From Kutzneria kofuensis (GTDB taxonomy: Bacteria > Actinomycetota > Actinomycetes > Mycobacteriales > Pseudonocardiaceae), in the NCBI RefSeq assembly GCF_014203355.1, contig NZ_JACHIR010000001.1, positions 5,520,038 to 5,584,037 of the forward strand: a DNA stretch of 64,000 nucleotides, written 5' to 3'. Shown one piece after another: positions 17,777 through 26,676 of the stretch. Each line of letters starts with the position of its first letter. The first letter of the stretch is position 1. Both the position numbers and the translations under genes were made by a program. The notes beneath the pieces are model-generated. The model was not told the DNA's origin. It saw nothing but the letters and a program-made list of their open reading frames with translations, and made no database searches.

Positions 17777-18938
17777 GTTCTCCGCCGCCGACGTCGACTT
17801 CCTGACGTCGGCGGCGGGCCGGTCCGCGCTGGCCGAGGTCGGCGCGCTGCCGCTGACCGCCGCCTCGCGGCTGGCCGACGTGGCCGCGGCCCGCAAGATC
17901 GTGCCCGACTTCGCCGCGGCCGTGCTGGAAACGGCTGTGCTGCGCCGAAAGGCCGTGGCGAAACTGTCCTCTTCGGACGACTGGCTGTTCACCGACGCCG
18001 CGTTGCAGCAGGCGACGCCGTCGCCCGTCGCGGAGCATCGGGCCCGGCGGCTGCGCGGTCGCGACGTGCATGACGTGACGTGTTCGATCGGCGCTGACCT
18101 GACCGTGGTGGCCCGTGTGGCCAGGCGCTGCATTGGGTCCGATGTGGACTCCGTGCGGCTGAGGATGGCGCGCCACAACGCATCTGCGGCCGGCGTCGAT
18201 CCGCTGCTCGTGCGGGCCGACGCACTGCGACCGTCCACTGGAGACACTGTGGTCGTCGCGGACCCGGCGCGGCGGGACACTGCGGGGCAGAGGAAGTGGC
18301 GCGCCGCCGATCTCGTGCCGCCGCTGGACGATCTCGTCGACGCCTACCGTGGCCGGGACCTGGCCGTGAAGTGTTCGCCGGGCATGGACTTCGACGCGGC
18401 GCCGTGGGCCGACGAGGTCGAACTCGTCTCGCTGGACGGCCAGGTTCGCGAGGCCTGCCTGTGGACGGGCTCGCTGGCCACGGTATCCAGAAGGGCAACG
18501 GTTCTGCGCACGAACGGTCCCGAGTGGACGATCACCTCCGACGAGCCCGACGACTGCCCGGTCACGCCCGTCGGCGCCTGGATCGTCGACCCGGACGGCG
18601 CCGTGGTGCGGGCCGGCCTGGTCCGGCACTACGCGGCCCGGCACGGGTTGTCCCAGCTCGACCCGCACATCGCCTACCTGACCGGGGACCGCCCGCCGCC
18701 CGGCATCCGGGCGTTCGAGGTGCTGGAACACGGCCACTACAGCGAGAAAGCCCTGCGTGCGGTGCTGCGACGCCACCGGATCGGGCGACTGGAGATCCTC
18801 GTCCGAGGCCTTGACGTTGATCCCAACACGCTGCGACCTCGGCTGAAGCTCGCCGGCGACGCCGAGGCGACCGTGGTGCTCACGAGGATCGGTCACACCC
18901 CGACCGCGGTGCTCTGCCGCGCGCACGCAACCACCTGA
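17766..18938 (+). CDS. THUMP-like, class I SAM methyltransferase-fold protein
   Basis: 390 residues. The middle part is a Rossmann methyltransferase (DVTCSIGADLTVVAR near 103, then DPARRD). The C-terminal 90 residues (RAFEVLEHGHYSEKALRAVLRRHRIGRLEILVRGLDVDP) match the THUMP_like domain of a conserved actinobacterial family (Rv3037c in M. tuberculosis). Such proteins are predicted RNA or polysaccharide methyltransferases; which one is not settled by sequence. It is the third gene of the operon, with an 11-bp overlap. Confidence 0.82.
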   Translation: MGYEFSAADVDFLTSAAGRSALAEVGALPLTAASRLADVAAARKIVPDFAAAVLETAVLRRKAVAKLSSSDDWLFTDAALQQATPSPVAEHRARRLRGRDVHDVTCSIGADLTVVARVARRCIGSDVDSVRLRMARHNASAAGVDPLLVRADALRPSTGDTVVVADPARRDTAGQRKWRAADLVPPLDDLVDAYRGRDLAVKCSPGMDFDAAPWADEVELVSLDGQVREACLWTGSLATVSRRATVLRTNGPEWTITSDEPDDCPVTPVGAWIVDPDGAVVRAGLVRHYAARHGLSQLDPHIAYLTGDRPPPGIRAFEVLEHGHYSEKALRAVLRRHRIGRLEILVRGLDVDPNTLRPRLKLAGDAEATVVLTRIGHTPTAVLCRAHATT

Positions 18939-18993
18939 GGTGTCGCACGTCCTCTCATCGGGTACTCGAAACGCTGAGTACAACTGGAGGCGA

Positions 18994-19665
18994 ATGTCCA
19001 TGACCAGGTCACTCGGTATCGCGGCGGTCGCTGGAGTCATGGCGGTGGGCCTGCTCACCGCGGCGTGCGGCAGCCCGAGAACGACCAACGCCTCGTCCGA
19101 CACCTCGACCACGTCCTCCTCGGCCACGGCGACCAGCACGACGGCCAGTTCGGCGGCGGACACCGGCGCCAACACGGCTTCCGGCGCCAAGGGCGACGGC
19201 TCCGGCGGCGCGAACGCGGCCAACGGCCAGTGCCTGACCGGAAACCTGAAGGTCACGGCGGGCGGCGGCGACGCGGGCGCGGGCCACTCGTTCATCCCGA
19301 TCGTGTTCACCAACACCGGCTCGGCGCCGTGCACCATCGCGGCCTACCCCGGCGTGTCCTTCGTGACCGGTGACGACGGGCGCCAGGTCGGCGACCCGGC
19401 CACTCGCGTGTCGGCGAGCGCTCCCACGGTGACGCTGCAGCCCGGCCAGGCCGCGTCGGCGGCGCTGAGCATCACCAACCCCGGCGTGTACGACCCGGCG
19501 CAGTGCAAGCCGGTCGCGGTGCGCGGCCTGCGGGTCTACCCGCCGAACAACACCGCGGCCGCCTTCGTGCCGCTGTCCGGTGACGTGCAGGGCTGCTCCG
19601 GGCACGTGCCGAACCAGGAACCGTTGAAGATCAAGCCGGTGGTGGCGGGCGCGAACGCGCAGTGA
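18994..19665 (+). CDS. DUF4232-type lipoprotein
   Basis: About 223 residues. A signal peptide ends in the lipobox LTAAC, so the mature protein is lipid-anchored outside the membrane. A Ser/Thr/Ala-rich linker (to about residue 80) leads to a beta-rich domain with four cysteines (CLTGNLKVTAGG, APCTIAAYPGV, CKPVAVRGL, CSG), the DUF4232 pattern common in actinobacterial envelope proteins of unknown role. ATG 18994 has CTGGAGG about 3-5 nt upstream; ATG 19000 is an alternative. Confidence 0.85.
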   Translation: MSMTRSLGIAAVAGVMAVGLLTAACGSPRTTNASSDTSTTSSSATATSTTASSAADTGANTASGAKGDGSGGANAANGQCLTGNLKVTAGGGDAGAGHSFIPIVFTNTGSAPCTIAAYPGVSFVTGDDGRQVGDPATRVSASAPTVTLQPGQAASAALSITNPGVYDPAQCKPVAVRGLRVYPPNNTAAAFVPLSGDVQGCSGHVPNQEPLKIKPVVAGANAQ

Positions 19666-19670
19666 GTGCT

Positions 19671-19696
19671 GGGCGGCCCCTGACCAGGGGCCGCCC
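19671..19696. terminator. GC-rich hairpin between convergent genes
   Basis: GGGCGGCCCCTG and its complement are separated by about 2-3 nt. It sits between the lipoprotein stop and the convergent nucleoside hydrolase stop. Confidence 0.7.
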
Positions 19697-19701
19697 CCAG
19701 C

Positions 19702-20637
19702 TCAGCCCAGGATGCGGCTGAGCACGAACTCGCCGAGTTCGGCGGTGTCGGCCTCGAAGGCCACGTCGATCAGCCGGCGCGGCGACTCGACGTAGCCGCG
19801 CTGGTCGATGATCGTCGCCCCACGGCCGGGGCCGTGCGAGCAGTCGACCTCGATCGGGCACGCCGTCGTGCGGAGAATGCCCGGTGAGATGGCCTCGGCC
19901 AGCGCGATGGCGTCGTGCAGCACCATGCCGTCGACGCCGAGCACCCGCCGGTAGGTCTCCCGGTACGACGGCGTCAGCGCGCTCAGGCCCTTGGCCACCG
20001 CGCCGCCGGCGGCCAGGCGGTCCAGCCAGGCCGCGTCCACCGCGCAGCGGTGCGTCAGGTCGAGCGGCACCAGCACGGTCGGCACGTCTTCCTCGGCGAG
20101 CACGCGATGTGCCGCCTCTGGATCGCTCCAGACGTTGAATTCGGCGGCCGCGGTGGTGTTTCCGCCCTTCGCGCCGCCGCCCATCGCCACAATGCGACCG
20201 ATCTTCGGCTTCAGCTCGGGGTGCACCGCCAACAGCAGCGCCACATTGGTCAGCGGGCCGATCGGCGCGATGGTCACGGGCTCGGTGGCCTGGCGCAGCA
20301 GATCCGCCATCAACTCGACGGCGTGCCGGCCGTCCACGTCGTGCGCGGCCGCCGGCAGCGTGTCGGCGGCGCCGGACAGGCCGTCGTTGCCGTGCACGGT
20401 GCTCGCGCGGTGGACGGTCGGATGCACCAGCGGGCGGTCCGCCCCGGCCGCCACCGGCACGTCCGGGCGGCCGCACAGCGCCAGCAGGCGCAGAGCGTTC
20501 GCGGTGGTGTGCGACAGCGCCACGTTGCCGAAGACGGTGGTCACCGCGAGCAGGTCAACCTCGGGGCTGGCGGCCGCCAGCGCGATGGCGAAGGCGTCGT
20601 CGATGCCTGGGTCGGTGTCGATGATCAGTGGCGTCAT
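19702..20637 (-). CDS. Inosine/uridine-preferring nucleoside hydrolase
   Basis: 311 residues. DTDPGIDDA at 7-15 gives the calcium-binding aspartates and the family signature, and HDAIAL near 245 carries the active-site His-Asp of the IUNH family. It cleaves ribonucleosides to base and ribose, mainly for salvage. No signal peptide, so cytoplasmic. Its ATG is 12 bp from that of the divergent acyltransferase, which leaves no room for a separate ribosome site on both sides; see that entry. Confidence 0.9.
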   Translation of the reverse strand: MTPLIIDTDPGIDDAFAIALAAASPEVDLLAVTTVFGNVALSHTTANALRLLALCGRPDVPVAAGADRPLVHPTVHRASTVHGNDGLSGAADTLPAAAHDVDGRHAVELMADLLRQATEPVTIAPIGPLTNVALLLAVHPELKPKIGRIVAMGGGAKGGNTTAAAEFNVWSDPEAAHRVLAEEDVPTVLVPLDLTHRCAVDAAWLDRLAAGGAVAKGLSALTPSYRETYRRVLGVDGMVLHDAIALAEAISPGILRTTACPIEVDCSHGPGRGATIIDQRGYVESPRRLIDVAFEADTAELGEFVLSRILG

Positions 20638-20649
20638 AAGGTGCAGCGT

Positions 20650-21399
20650 ATGACGAGCATGTGGGGCGCATCGCTGGCTTCACGGCGTCGCGCCCGCCGC
20701 CGCGACCCCGAGCAGGCGCGCTTCCTCACCATGGCGTCGCTGCGCTGGATGCTGCGCAACCGGGCGTACACGCCGTGGTACCTGGTGCGGTACTGGCGGC
20801 TGTTCAAGTTCCGGCTGGCCAATCCGCACGTGGTGCTGCGCGGCATGGTGTTCCTCGGGAGGAACGTGGAGCTCCACTGCCGTCCCGGCTACGGCCGGCT
20901 CGAGGTCGGGCGCTGGGTGCACATCGGCGACGGCAACTCCATCCGCTGCCACGAGGGCTCGCTGCGGATCGGCGACAAGGTCGTGTTCGGCAAGGACAAC
21001 ACCGTCAACTGCTACCTGGACGTGGAGATCGGCGCCGCGACGCTGGTCGCCGACTGGGTGTACGTGTGCGACTTCGACCACGTCGTCGCCGACATCACCA
21101 TGCCGATCAAGGACCAGGGCATCGTCAAGACGCCCGTGCGGATCGGGCCGGACTGCTGGCTCGGGGTGAAGACGACCGTGCTGCGCGGCACCCGCATCGG
21201 CCGGGGCTGCGTGCTCGGCGCGCATGCCGTCGCCCGTGGCGAGATCCCCGACTACTCCATCGCCGTCGGCACGCCGGCTCGGGTCGTTCGGGACCGCCGC
21301 GCCGACTACGAGGCGGATGCCGAGCGCCGCGCCGCCGTGGCGGACATGGCCCGCAAGGCCGACGAGGCGTTGAAGCAGGCGCTCAGCGACACCCCCTGA
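20650..21399 (+). CDS. Hexapeptide-repeat (left-handed beta-helix) acyltransferase
   Basis: 249 residues. An N-terminal basic segment is followed by hexapeptide coils (HIGDGNSIRC, IGDKVVFGK, IGPDCWLGVK, RIGRGCVLGA) and the typical exit GTPARVVRDR near 215. Fold and family are clear; the acceptor is probably a sugar hydroxyl. It sits next to the GT4-GH57-methyltransferase glucan block, as Rv3034c does in M. tuberculosis, and acylation of a methylated glucan is a reasonable guess. Start: ATG 20650 with AAGG 7 nt upstream. A longer frame to 19915 runs antisense through the hydrolase and is spurious. Confidence 0.82.
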   Translation: MTSMWGASLASRRRARRRDPEQARFLTMASLRWMLRNRAYTPWYLVRYWRLFKFRLANPHVVLRGMVFLGRNVELHCRPGYGRLEVGRWVHIGDGNSIRCHEGSLRIGDKVVFGKDNTVNCYLDVEIGAATLVADWVYVCDFDHVVADITMPIKDQGIVKTPVRIGPDCWLGVKTTVLRGTRIGRGCVLGAHAVARGEIPDYSIAVGTPARVVRDRRADYEADAERRAAVADMARKADEALKQALSDTP

Positions 21400-21406
21400 G
21401 CTGGCG

Positions 21407-22657
21407 TCAGTGGAAGGCGTTGCCGGTGGCGATCTTGGGGCGGCCCAGGATGCCGTGGTCGCGGATCTGAGCCGCCGAGTAGACGGCCACCGTGCCCTCG
21501 GCGATGCGGCCCCAGTCGAAGTCGGTGCCGAGGCGAGTCTTGGCGGCGCGAGCGCGGCGTTGGGCGGCCGCGGGGTCGTCCAGCACGCCCCGTACCGCCG
21601 CGGTCAGGCCGTCGACGTCGGCCGGCGCGAACGACGACCCCGTCCTGCCGTCGACCACAACCTCGCCGAGGCCGCCGGCCGTGGACGCCACCAGCGGCGT
21701 GCCGGCGGCAGCGGCCTCCAGGGCGACGATGCCGAACGGCTCGTAGCGGCTGGGCAGCACGACGGCGTCCGCTGCGGACAGCACGGCCGCCAGTTCACGG
21801 TCGGACAGGTGCCCGGCGAACTCCACCGCGCGCAGCACCCGGTGCTTGCGGGCCTGGTCGGCCAGCCACTGCGCATGGCTGCCCGTGCCGGCGACGACCA
21901 GCCGGGTGCCGGGGTGGCTGCGCCGAATCCGGGCCAGGCCGGCGATCAGGTCCTGCACGCCCTTCTCCCACTCCAGACGTCCGAAGAACAGCAGCAGCGG
22001 CGCGTCGGGAGCCCCGTGCCGCTCGCGCGCCGCCGCCACGTCCGCCGGCCGCACCCGCCACCGTCGCGGCTCGATTCCGTTGTGCAGCACCGTGATCGTG
22101 TCCGGGTCCACGTCGAACAGGTGCGTCACCTCGGCTCGCATCGCCGCCGAGCACGTGATCAGGCTGTCCGCCCGGTTGGCCAGCCACCACTCCACCGAGT
22201 GCACCTGCTGGTTCAGCGGCTGCGACAGCCAGCCGCTGTGCCGGCCCGCCTCCGTCGCGTGGATCGTGGCGACCAGCGGCACCTCCGCTGCCTCGCTCAG
22301 CGCCACCGCCGGGTGCGTCACCAGCCAGTCGTGGGCGTGCACCACGTCCGGCTGCCACGTGCGCAGCAGCCGCAGGCCCTCGCGGATCATCCCGTGGCCC
22401 ATCGCCAGCGTCCACGCCACCAGATCGCGCTCGAACACCAGGTGCGGCGGGTCCTCCGCGATCCTGATCACCCGCACCCCGCCCGACGCGAAGTCGGAGG
22501 TCGGGTTCGTCGCCGCGTCGCTGCCCGTCGGCTGCCGGCACAGCACCACCACCTCGTGGCCCTGCTCGCCGAGCTTGCGGGCCAGCGCGTGCACGTGCCG
22601 GCCCAGCCCGCCGACCACGACCGGCGGGTACTCCCAGGACAGCATGAGGATCCGCAT
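21407..22657 (-). CDS. GT4 glycosyltransferase, Rv3032/GlgA-like alpha-glucan synthase
   Basis: 416 residues. The N-terminus MRILMLSWEYPPVVVGGLGRHV is typical of GT4 glycogen-synthase-like enzymes. HAHDWL is near 109. The C-terminal Rossmann half has FGRLEWEKGVQDLI near 238 and the EX7E motif in SRYEPFGIVALEA near 320. Enzymes at this chromosomal place (Rv3032) elongate alpha-1,4-glucans for methylglucose lipopolysaccharide. The GH57 and methyltransferase genes of that set are nearby, but a peptidase gene has been inserted between them. Sugar donor inferred as ADP- or UDP-glucose. A terminator hairpin separates it from the upstream peptidase gene, so it needs its own promoter. Confidence 0.85.
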   Translation of the reverse strand: MRILMLSWEYPPVVVGGLGRHVHALARKLGEQGHEVVVLCRQPTGSDAATNPTSDFASGGVRVIRIAEDPPHLVFERDLVAWTLAMGHGMIREGLRLLRTWQPDVVHAHDWLVTHPAVALSEAAEVPLVATIHATEAGRHSGWLSQPLNQQVHSVEWWLANRADSLITCSAAMRAEVTHLFDVDPDTITVLHNGIEPRRWRVRPADVAAARERHGAPDAPLLLFFGRLEWEKGVQDLIAGLARIRRSHPGTRLVVAGTGSHAQWLADQARKHRVLRAVEFAGHLSDRELAAVLSAADAVVLPSRYEPFGIVALEAAAAGTPLVASTAGGLGEVVVDGRTGSSFAPADVDGLTAAVRGVLDDPAAAQRRARAAKTRLGTDFDWGRIAEGTVAVYSAAQIRDHGILGRPKIATGNAFH

Positions 22658-22683
22658 GACCAGGGGATCCTGCCATGTCCGGC

Positions 22684-22711
22684 ACCGGGGCTACTCATCG
22701 GTAGCCCCGGT
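22684..22711. terminator. 11-bp hairpin after the S53 peptidase gene
   Basis: ACCGGGGCTAC, a 6-nt loop and the exact complement. It lies between the S53 stop and the GT4 start, both on the minus strand. Confidence 0.65.
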
Positions 22712-22739
22712 TGCCCGAAACTCCCCGTGAGAACCGGTT

Positions 22740-23987
22740 CTAGCGCAGCTCGTCGACGAACTTCGCGACGTCGAGGGTGCCGACGCCGGTGGCGTGGTCG
22801 TAGCCGGGGACTGCCGGGTAGCCCTTCGACCCGGTCTGGCCGGTGGTCACGTCGACGATTCCCTTGGCGTGCCGGGCATTGAGCCGGTAGATGTCGTTGT
22901 CGATCTGGCCGACGCGGTGGCCGAGGGCCTGGTCGGCGAGGGCGACGACGCCGGCGAACAGGGGCGAGGACTGGCTGGTGCCGCCGCCGAGCCACCAGCC
23001 GGGCGCCGCCGGGTCGTAGCTGGAGTAGATCCACAGGCCGCCGTCGGGGTCGGCGTCCATGCTGATGTCGGGGGTGCCGCGCTTGGCGCCGACGACGGAC
23101 TTCACCGAGTTCTGGAACGAGGGACGGTCGAACACCTGCGACACGTAGCCGCCGCTGCCGGTCCAGGCGCTGTCGGCGGTCAGCCGCTTGCCGGAGTTGT
23201 CGAGGTCGAGGTGGGTGCCGCCGACGGCGGTGACGAGGGGATCGGAAGACGGCCAGAACCCGCCGCTGCCGGCCTGGGCGCCGCCACCGTCGCCGGAGCT
23301 GGCGGTGAGCGTGACGCCGTGCCGGGCGGCGTTCTGGAAGGCGTAACGGAGCGTGGTCAAGGACGTGTAGTCGCCGACCTCGTAGCCGGGGAAGTGCCGC
23401 TCGCCGGTACCCCAGCTCATCGACACGACGTCACCCTCGCCGACGTCGACGAGGTGGTTGATGGCGCTCATCATCTCGGGCACGCCGACGGGGCCGTCGG
23501 TCTCGGCGATGCCGGTCTCGACCAGCACGATCTTCGCGCCGGGGGCGATGGCGTGCGCGGACTCGACGTCGAGGGTGCTCTCGCCGGCCCAGCCGCTCTG
23601 GTCGTCGTCGGTCGGGTCGAACGGCGGCACCTCGCCCCACTTGAGCACCTCGACCTGGGTGTCGGGCAGCCCGAACTGCTTGTCGAACACCTCGAGGTCG
23701 TGCTGGACGGTGGGCGAGCCGAACGAGTCGACGATCACGATCGTGCGACCCTTGCCGGTGATTCCCTTGGCGTGCAAGGGGTTCACGTTGTAGGCGGCCT
23801 GGAGCTGGGCCGGCGAGTAGCAGTGCCGGGCCAGCTGGGCGAGGCACTGGTCGGTGGGCAGCGGCGCGGGCTGCACCGCGCTGTGCTGCAACGGGATCAT
23901 GGGCGTGGCGGCGGCGACCGCCCCGGTGGCGGGCAGTGTGGCCGCGATCAGGGCGGCGACCAGCGCGGTTCGTGTTGACTTGGACAC
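22740..23987 (-). CDS. Secreted S53 family (sedolisin-type) serine-carboxyl peptidase
   Basis: 415 residues. A signal peptide (about 1-26) and then a catalytic domain with Glu136 and Asp140 (GESTLDVE), oxyanion Asp near 233 (SSGDGG) and the nucleophile Ser338 (GGTSQSSP) give the complete sedolisin triad. The C-terminal YDHATGVGTLD is the expected calcium-site region. The usual propeptide of about 180 residues is nearly absent: only some 30 residues lie between signal peptide and YSPAQLQAAY. The gene breaks the GT4-GH57 neighbourhood and probably arrived separately. Confidence 0.88.
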   Translation of the reverse strand: MSKSTRTALVAALIAATLPATGAVAAATPMIPLQHSAVQPAPLPTDQCLAQLARHCYSPAQLQAAYNVNPLHAKGITGKGRTIVIVDSFGSPTVQHDLEVFDKQFGLPDTQVEVLKWGEVPPFDPTDDDQSGWAGESTLDVESAHAIAPGAKIVLVETGIAETDGPVGVPEMMSAINHLVDVGEGDVVSMSWGTGERHFPGYEVGDYTSLTTLRYAFQNAARHGVTLTASSGDGGGAQAGSGGFWPSSDPLVTAVGGTHLDLDNSGKRLTADSAWTGSGGYVSQVFDRPSFQNSVKSVVGAKRGTPDISMDADPDGGLWIYSSYDPAAPGWWLGGGTSQSSPLFAGVVALADQALGHRVGQIDNDIYRLNARHAKGIVDVTTGQTGSKGYPAVPGYDHATGVGTLDVAKFVDELR

Positions 23988-24018
23988 GGAGCGCCACCGT
24001 AGTGGCGGGGAAGGTGTG

Positions 24019-25497
24019 TCAACACCCTCTTGCGTCTAGAGTTCCGAACAAGCCGTCACGAACGCGCAGCTCGGCGGCGACATCGACCGCTTTTTCCCGG
24101 GCGCCAAGGCGAATCAGGTCCGCCAGGTGGGAAAACCCGTCGGCATGGGTTGACGCGCGGTGCCGGGCGTAGTCGGCCGCCGAGTCCTTGGTGACCATGA
24201 ACGCCCAGTCGCTGGACAGGGCCAGCAGCGCCTCCCGCAGCAGCTGATCGGCCACGGGATCGCGGACATCGCTGGGGCGCAACGTGTCCAGCAGCGTGCG
24301 CTGCAGCCGGGCGTTGGCGTCGACCATGTCCGCCACCTGCTCGCCGTCCCAGACCCGCCAGTCCTTGCCCGAACCCCAGGACGACGCCGGCAGCTCAACC
24401 GGCCCGCCCAGGTGGCCGGCCTCCAGTGCGCCACGCAGGGTGGTCACCCGCACCCCGGCCTCGGGTAACGCCGTCAGCACGGCGTCCAGCCAGGCCGGCC
24501 CCTCGTGCCACCAGTGCCCGAACAGCTCGGTGTCGTACGCGGCGACCACAAGTCCCGGTTTCGGCAACGAACGCAACCTTCGCACCACCGTGTCCACGAA
24601 GTCGGCGGCGTGCCGCTGGACGGCGAGAGCCGCCAGCTCCGGCTCGTACGGCCGCTTCTCCTCCGGTGGCACGTTCTTCCCGGTCACCCGCGACGGCTTC
24701 AACCCGGACGGGTGGTCGTACGTGTGGAAGTCGCGGTAGACGGGATCGCCGGGGTAGCCGGCCTTCGGCGACCACACCCGGTACGTGACCTCGAGGTCGC
24801 GGCCGAAGCAGACCACGTCGCTGTCGCCCACGGTGTGCGCGGCGGAGGTGTCGCCGTGCAGCGCCGGACCGTCCACAAGGAACCGTTGCACGCCGGCCGC
24901 GGCATAACCCTGTTCCATGCCAGGGGAATAGCCGCACTCCGGGGCCCAGATGCCGGCCGGCCGGGTGCCGATGCGGTGCTCGGTGTCGGCGAGGCCGGTG
25001 TTCAGCGCGAACCGCCGGATCCGTTCGTCCAGCAGCGGTTGGAACGGATGCGTCGCCGGGCCGCCGAGCAGTTCGATCACGCCGCTGTCCACCAGTCCAC
25101 GAAGGACCGTCGAAAACCCGTGCCGCCACTTGGTTTCGAAGTCCGTCAACGCCTTCGCCGACGCCCGATGCTCCGCCGCCGCGAGGTCCTTCAGCAGCGG
25201 ATCCGTCCACCGCGTCGCCGCGAAGTCCGCCCGCAGCTGCCAGTTGCCCAGCCAGTCGTGGAACGCCCGCAGGCAGTACGGGTCGTCCAGCTGCGCCGCG
25301 AGCACCGGCGTCACGCCGAGCGTCAGCACATCGCGCTTTCCCTGCGCCGCATAGCGTTCGAGCAGGTCGACCACCGGCAGGTAGGAGTGCGCCCAGGCCT
25401 GGTAGAGCCATTCCTCGCCGACCGGCCAAGAGCCGTGGTGCGCCAGCCAGGGCAGGTGGCTGTGCACCACCAGGCAGAAGGTCCCCTCCTCGGTCAC
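24019..25497 (-). CDS. GH57 alpha-glucan branching-type enzyme
   Basis: 492 residues. The GH57 start CLVVHSHLPWL lies at 8-18. The nucleophile Glu187 (GIWAPECGY) and acid/base Asp322 (AAYDTELFGHWW) are intact, followed by the DUF1957-type helical C-terminus. This group contains 1,4-alpha-glucan branching enzymes; the equivalent Rv3031 is tied to methylglucose lipopolysaccharide. The GTG start overlaps the upstream methyltransferase stop (GTGA), so the two are translated together. A longer frame to 25881 lies over the methyltransferase and is spurious. Confidence 0.88.
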   Translation of the reverse strand: MTEEGTFCLVVHSHLPWLAHHGSWPVGEEWLYQAWAHSYLPVVDLLERYAAQGKRDVLTLGVTPVLAAQLDDPYCLRAFHDWLGNWQLRADFAATRWTDPLLKDLAAAEHRASAKALTDFETKWRHGFSTVLRGLVDSGVIELLGGPATHPFQPLLDERIRRFALNTGLADTEHRIGTRPAGIWAPECGYSPGMEQGYAAAGVQRFLVDGPALHGDTSAAHTVGDSDVVCFGRDLEVTYRVWSPKAGYPGDPVYRDFHTYDHPSGLKPSRVTGKNVPPEEKRPYEPELAALAVQRHAADFVDTVVRRLRSLPKPGLVVAAYDTELFGHWWHEGPAWLDAVLTALPEAGVRVTTLRGALEAGHLGGPVELPASSWGSGKDWRVWDGEQVADMVDANARLQRTLLDTLRPSDVRDPVADQLLREALLALSSDWAFMVTKDSAADYARHRASTHADGFSHLADLIRLGAREKAVDVAAELRVRDGLFGTLDARGC

Positions 25498-26219
25498 GGC
25501 TTCACCGCCACCGCGACCAGGTCCAGGCTGCCGTCCACGTCGTCCTCCGTGATCACGAAGTCGTCCGCGTCGACCGCCTTGACCTCGGTCAGCAGGTCGT
25601 CCGGCCAGCCCTGATCGCCGAGCACCACCTCGACCTGGCGCTCGATGATCGTGTCGTCGATGCCCGGGCCGTGCCGCAGCCCCGCCAGCGTCTGCACCTC
25701 GAAGCCGGCCCCTCGAAGCAGGGAGTCCAGTTCGGACGGTGACAGTTCCCTGGTGTGGAACGGGTTCAACGGCGTGTCCCGTCCGGGAGAGAAGGTGATC
25801 CGGTTGGGCGTGGTCAGCAGCAACCGACCGCCCGGCCGCAGCACCCGCCGGCACTCGACCAGAAACCCGTGCTGGTCCCACAGGTGCTCGATCACCTGAA
25901 GGTTCGCCACCACGTCCACCGACGCGTCGGCCAGCGGCAGCGCCGCCAGGTTGCCGCGGACCGCGCCCACACGCGGGTAGGCACGGCGGACGTGCTCCGC
26001 CGTCAACCGGTCGTAGTCCAGCGCCACGACCTGGCGAGCAACCCCCGCCAGCAGGTCCGCGCCGTAGCCCTCGCCGCAGCCCGCCTCCAGCACCGTCGCG
26101 CCCGCGCAGTGCGGCGCCAGCGCCAGGTACGCCGCCTCGTGCCGGCGGAACCAGTAGTTCTCCTCCGGGATGCCCGGGACGGTTCGTTCCCCGGTCAGGG
26201 GCAGCGGCTCGGCTGTCAC
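25494..26219 (-). CDS. SAM-dependent methyltransferase, Rv3030-like
   Basis: 241 residues. Motif I is VLEAGCGEGYGADLL near 43-57, followed by VVALDYD, ANLQVIEHLWDQHGFL and RVLRPGGRLLLTTPN, a complete class I SAM fold. First gene of the pair with GH57 (4-bp overlap). The position matches Rv3030, proposed as a sugar O-methyltransferase for 6-O-methylglucose lipopolysaccharide, and the same role is the best guess here. Confidence 0.85.
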   Translation of the reverse strand: MTAEPLPLTGERTVPGIPEENYWFRRHEAAYLALAPHCAGATVLEAGCGEGYGADLLAGVARQVVALDYDRLTAEHVRRAYPRVGAVRGNLAALPLADASVDVVANLQVIEHLWDQHGFLVECRRVLRPGGRLLLTTPNRITFSPGRDTPLNPFHTRELSPSELDSLLRGAGFEVQTLAGLRHGPGIDDTIIERQVEVVLGDQGWPDDLLTEVKAVDADDFVITEDDVDGSLDLVAVAVKP

Positions 26220-26229
26220 GCCGCGAACC

Positions 26230-26658
26230 CTACCTGCCGGTAGCCGGGGCGCTGACCCGGAGCACGTTGCCGTCCGGGTCGTGCAGGCGCATCTCGTACA
26301 TGCCCCACGGCCGCACCACCGGCGGCTCCGCCACCCGCGCGCCCCGATCCGCCCACTCCTGGAACAGGCCGTCCACCTGCTCGGCCGTGTGCACGTCCAG
26401 GTGCAGCCGGGTCGTGTGCTCGCCGGGGTTCTGGGTCAGCAGGATCTGGACCCCGTCCCGGCCGACCAACGCCGTTCCGGGCTGGTCCGGCTCGTCGTCG
26501 TCGAGAAACCGCGCCTCGGGGTCCGACCACCGCCAGCCGATCCGGAACCCCAGCACCTCGGCGTAGAAGCGCAGGCTGACGGCCACGCTGTCGACCAGCA
26601 GGTTCGGCCGGCAGGCGAAGATCACCTCGTCGGAATTCGGATGCATGGCGGCAAGCAT
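26230..26658 (-). CDS. VOC family protein (glyoxalase/bleomycin-resistance fold)
   Basis: About 142 residues, one VOC module (LLVDSVAVSLRFYAEVLGFRIGW, then HLDVHTAEQVDGLFQEW and DPDGNVLRVS at the end). Metal-type residues His and Glu appear at expected strands; the ligand is unknown. Start is ATG 26658 or ATG 26646 (MHPNSDEV); neither has a clear ribosome site. The divergent GNAT gene starts 18-30 bp away, so a leaderless start is likely. A frame extension far upstream to 28254 overlaps other genes and is not real. Confidence 0.78.
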   Translation of the reverse strand: MLAAMHPNSDEVIFACRPNLLVDSVAVSLRFYAEVLGFRIGWRWSDPEARFLDDDEPDQPGTALVGRDGVQILLTQNPGEHTTRLHLDVHTAEQVDGLFQEWADRGARVAEPPVVRPWGMYEMRLHDPDGNVLRVSAPATGR

Positions 26659-26676
26659 GCTGCTGCACTGGGGCGC

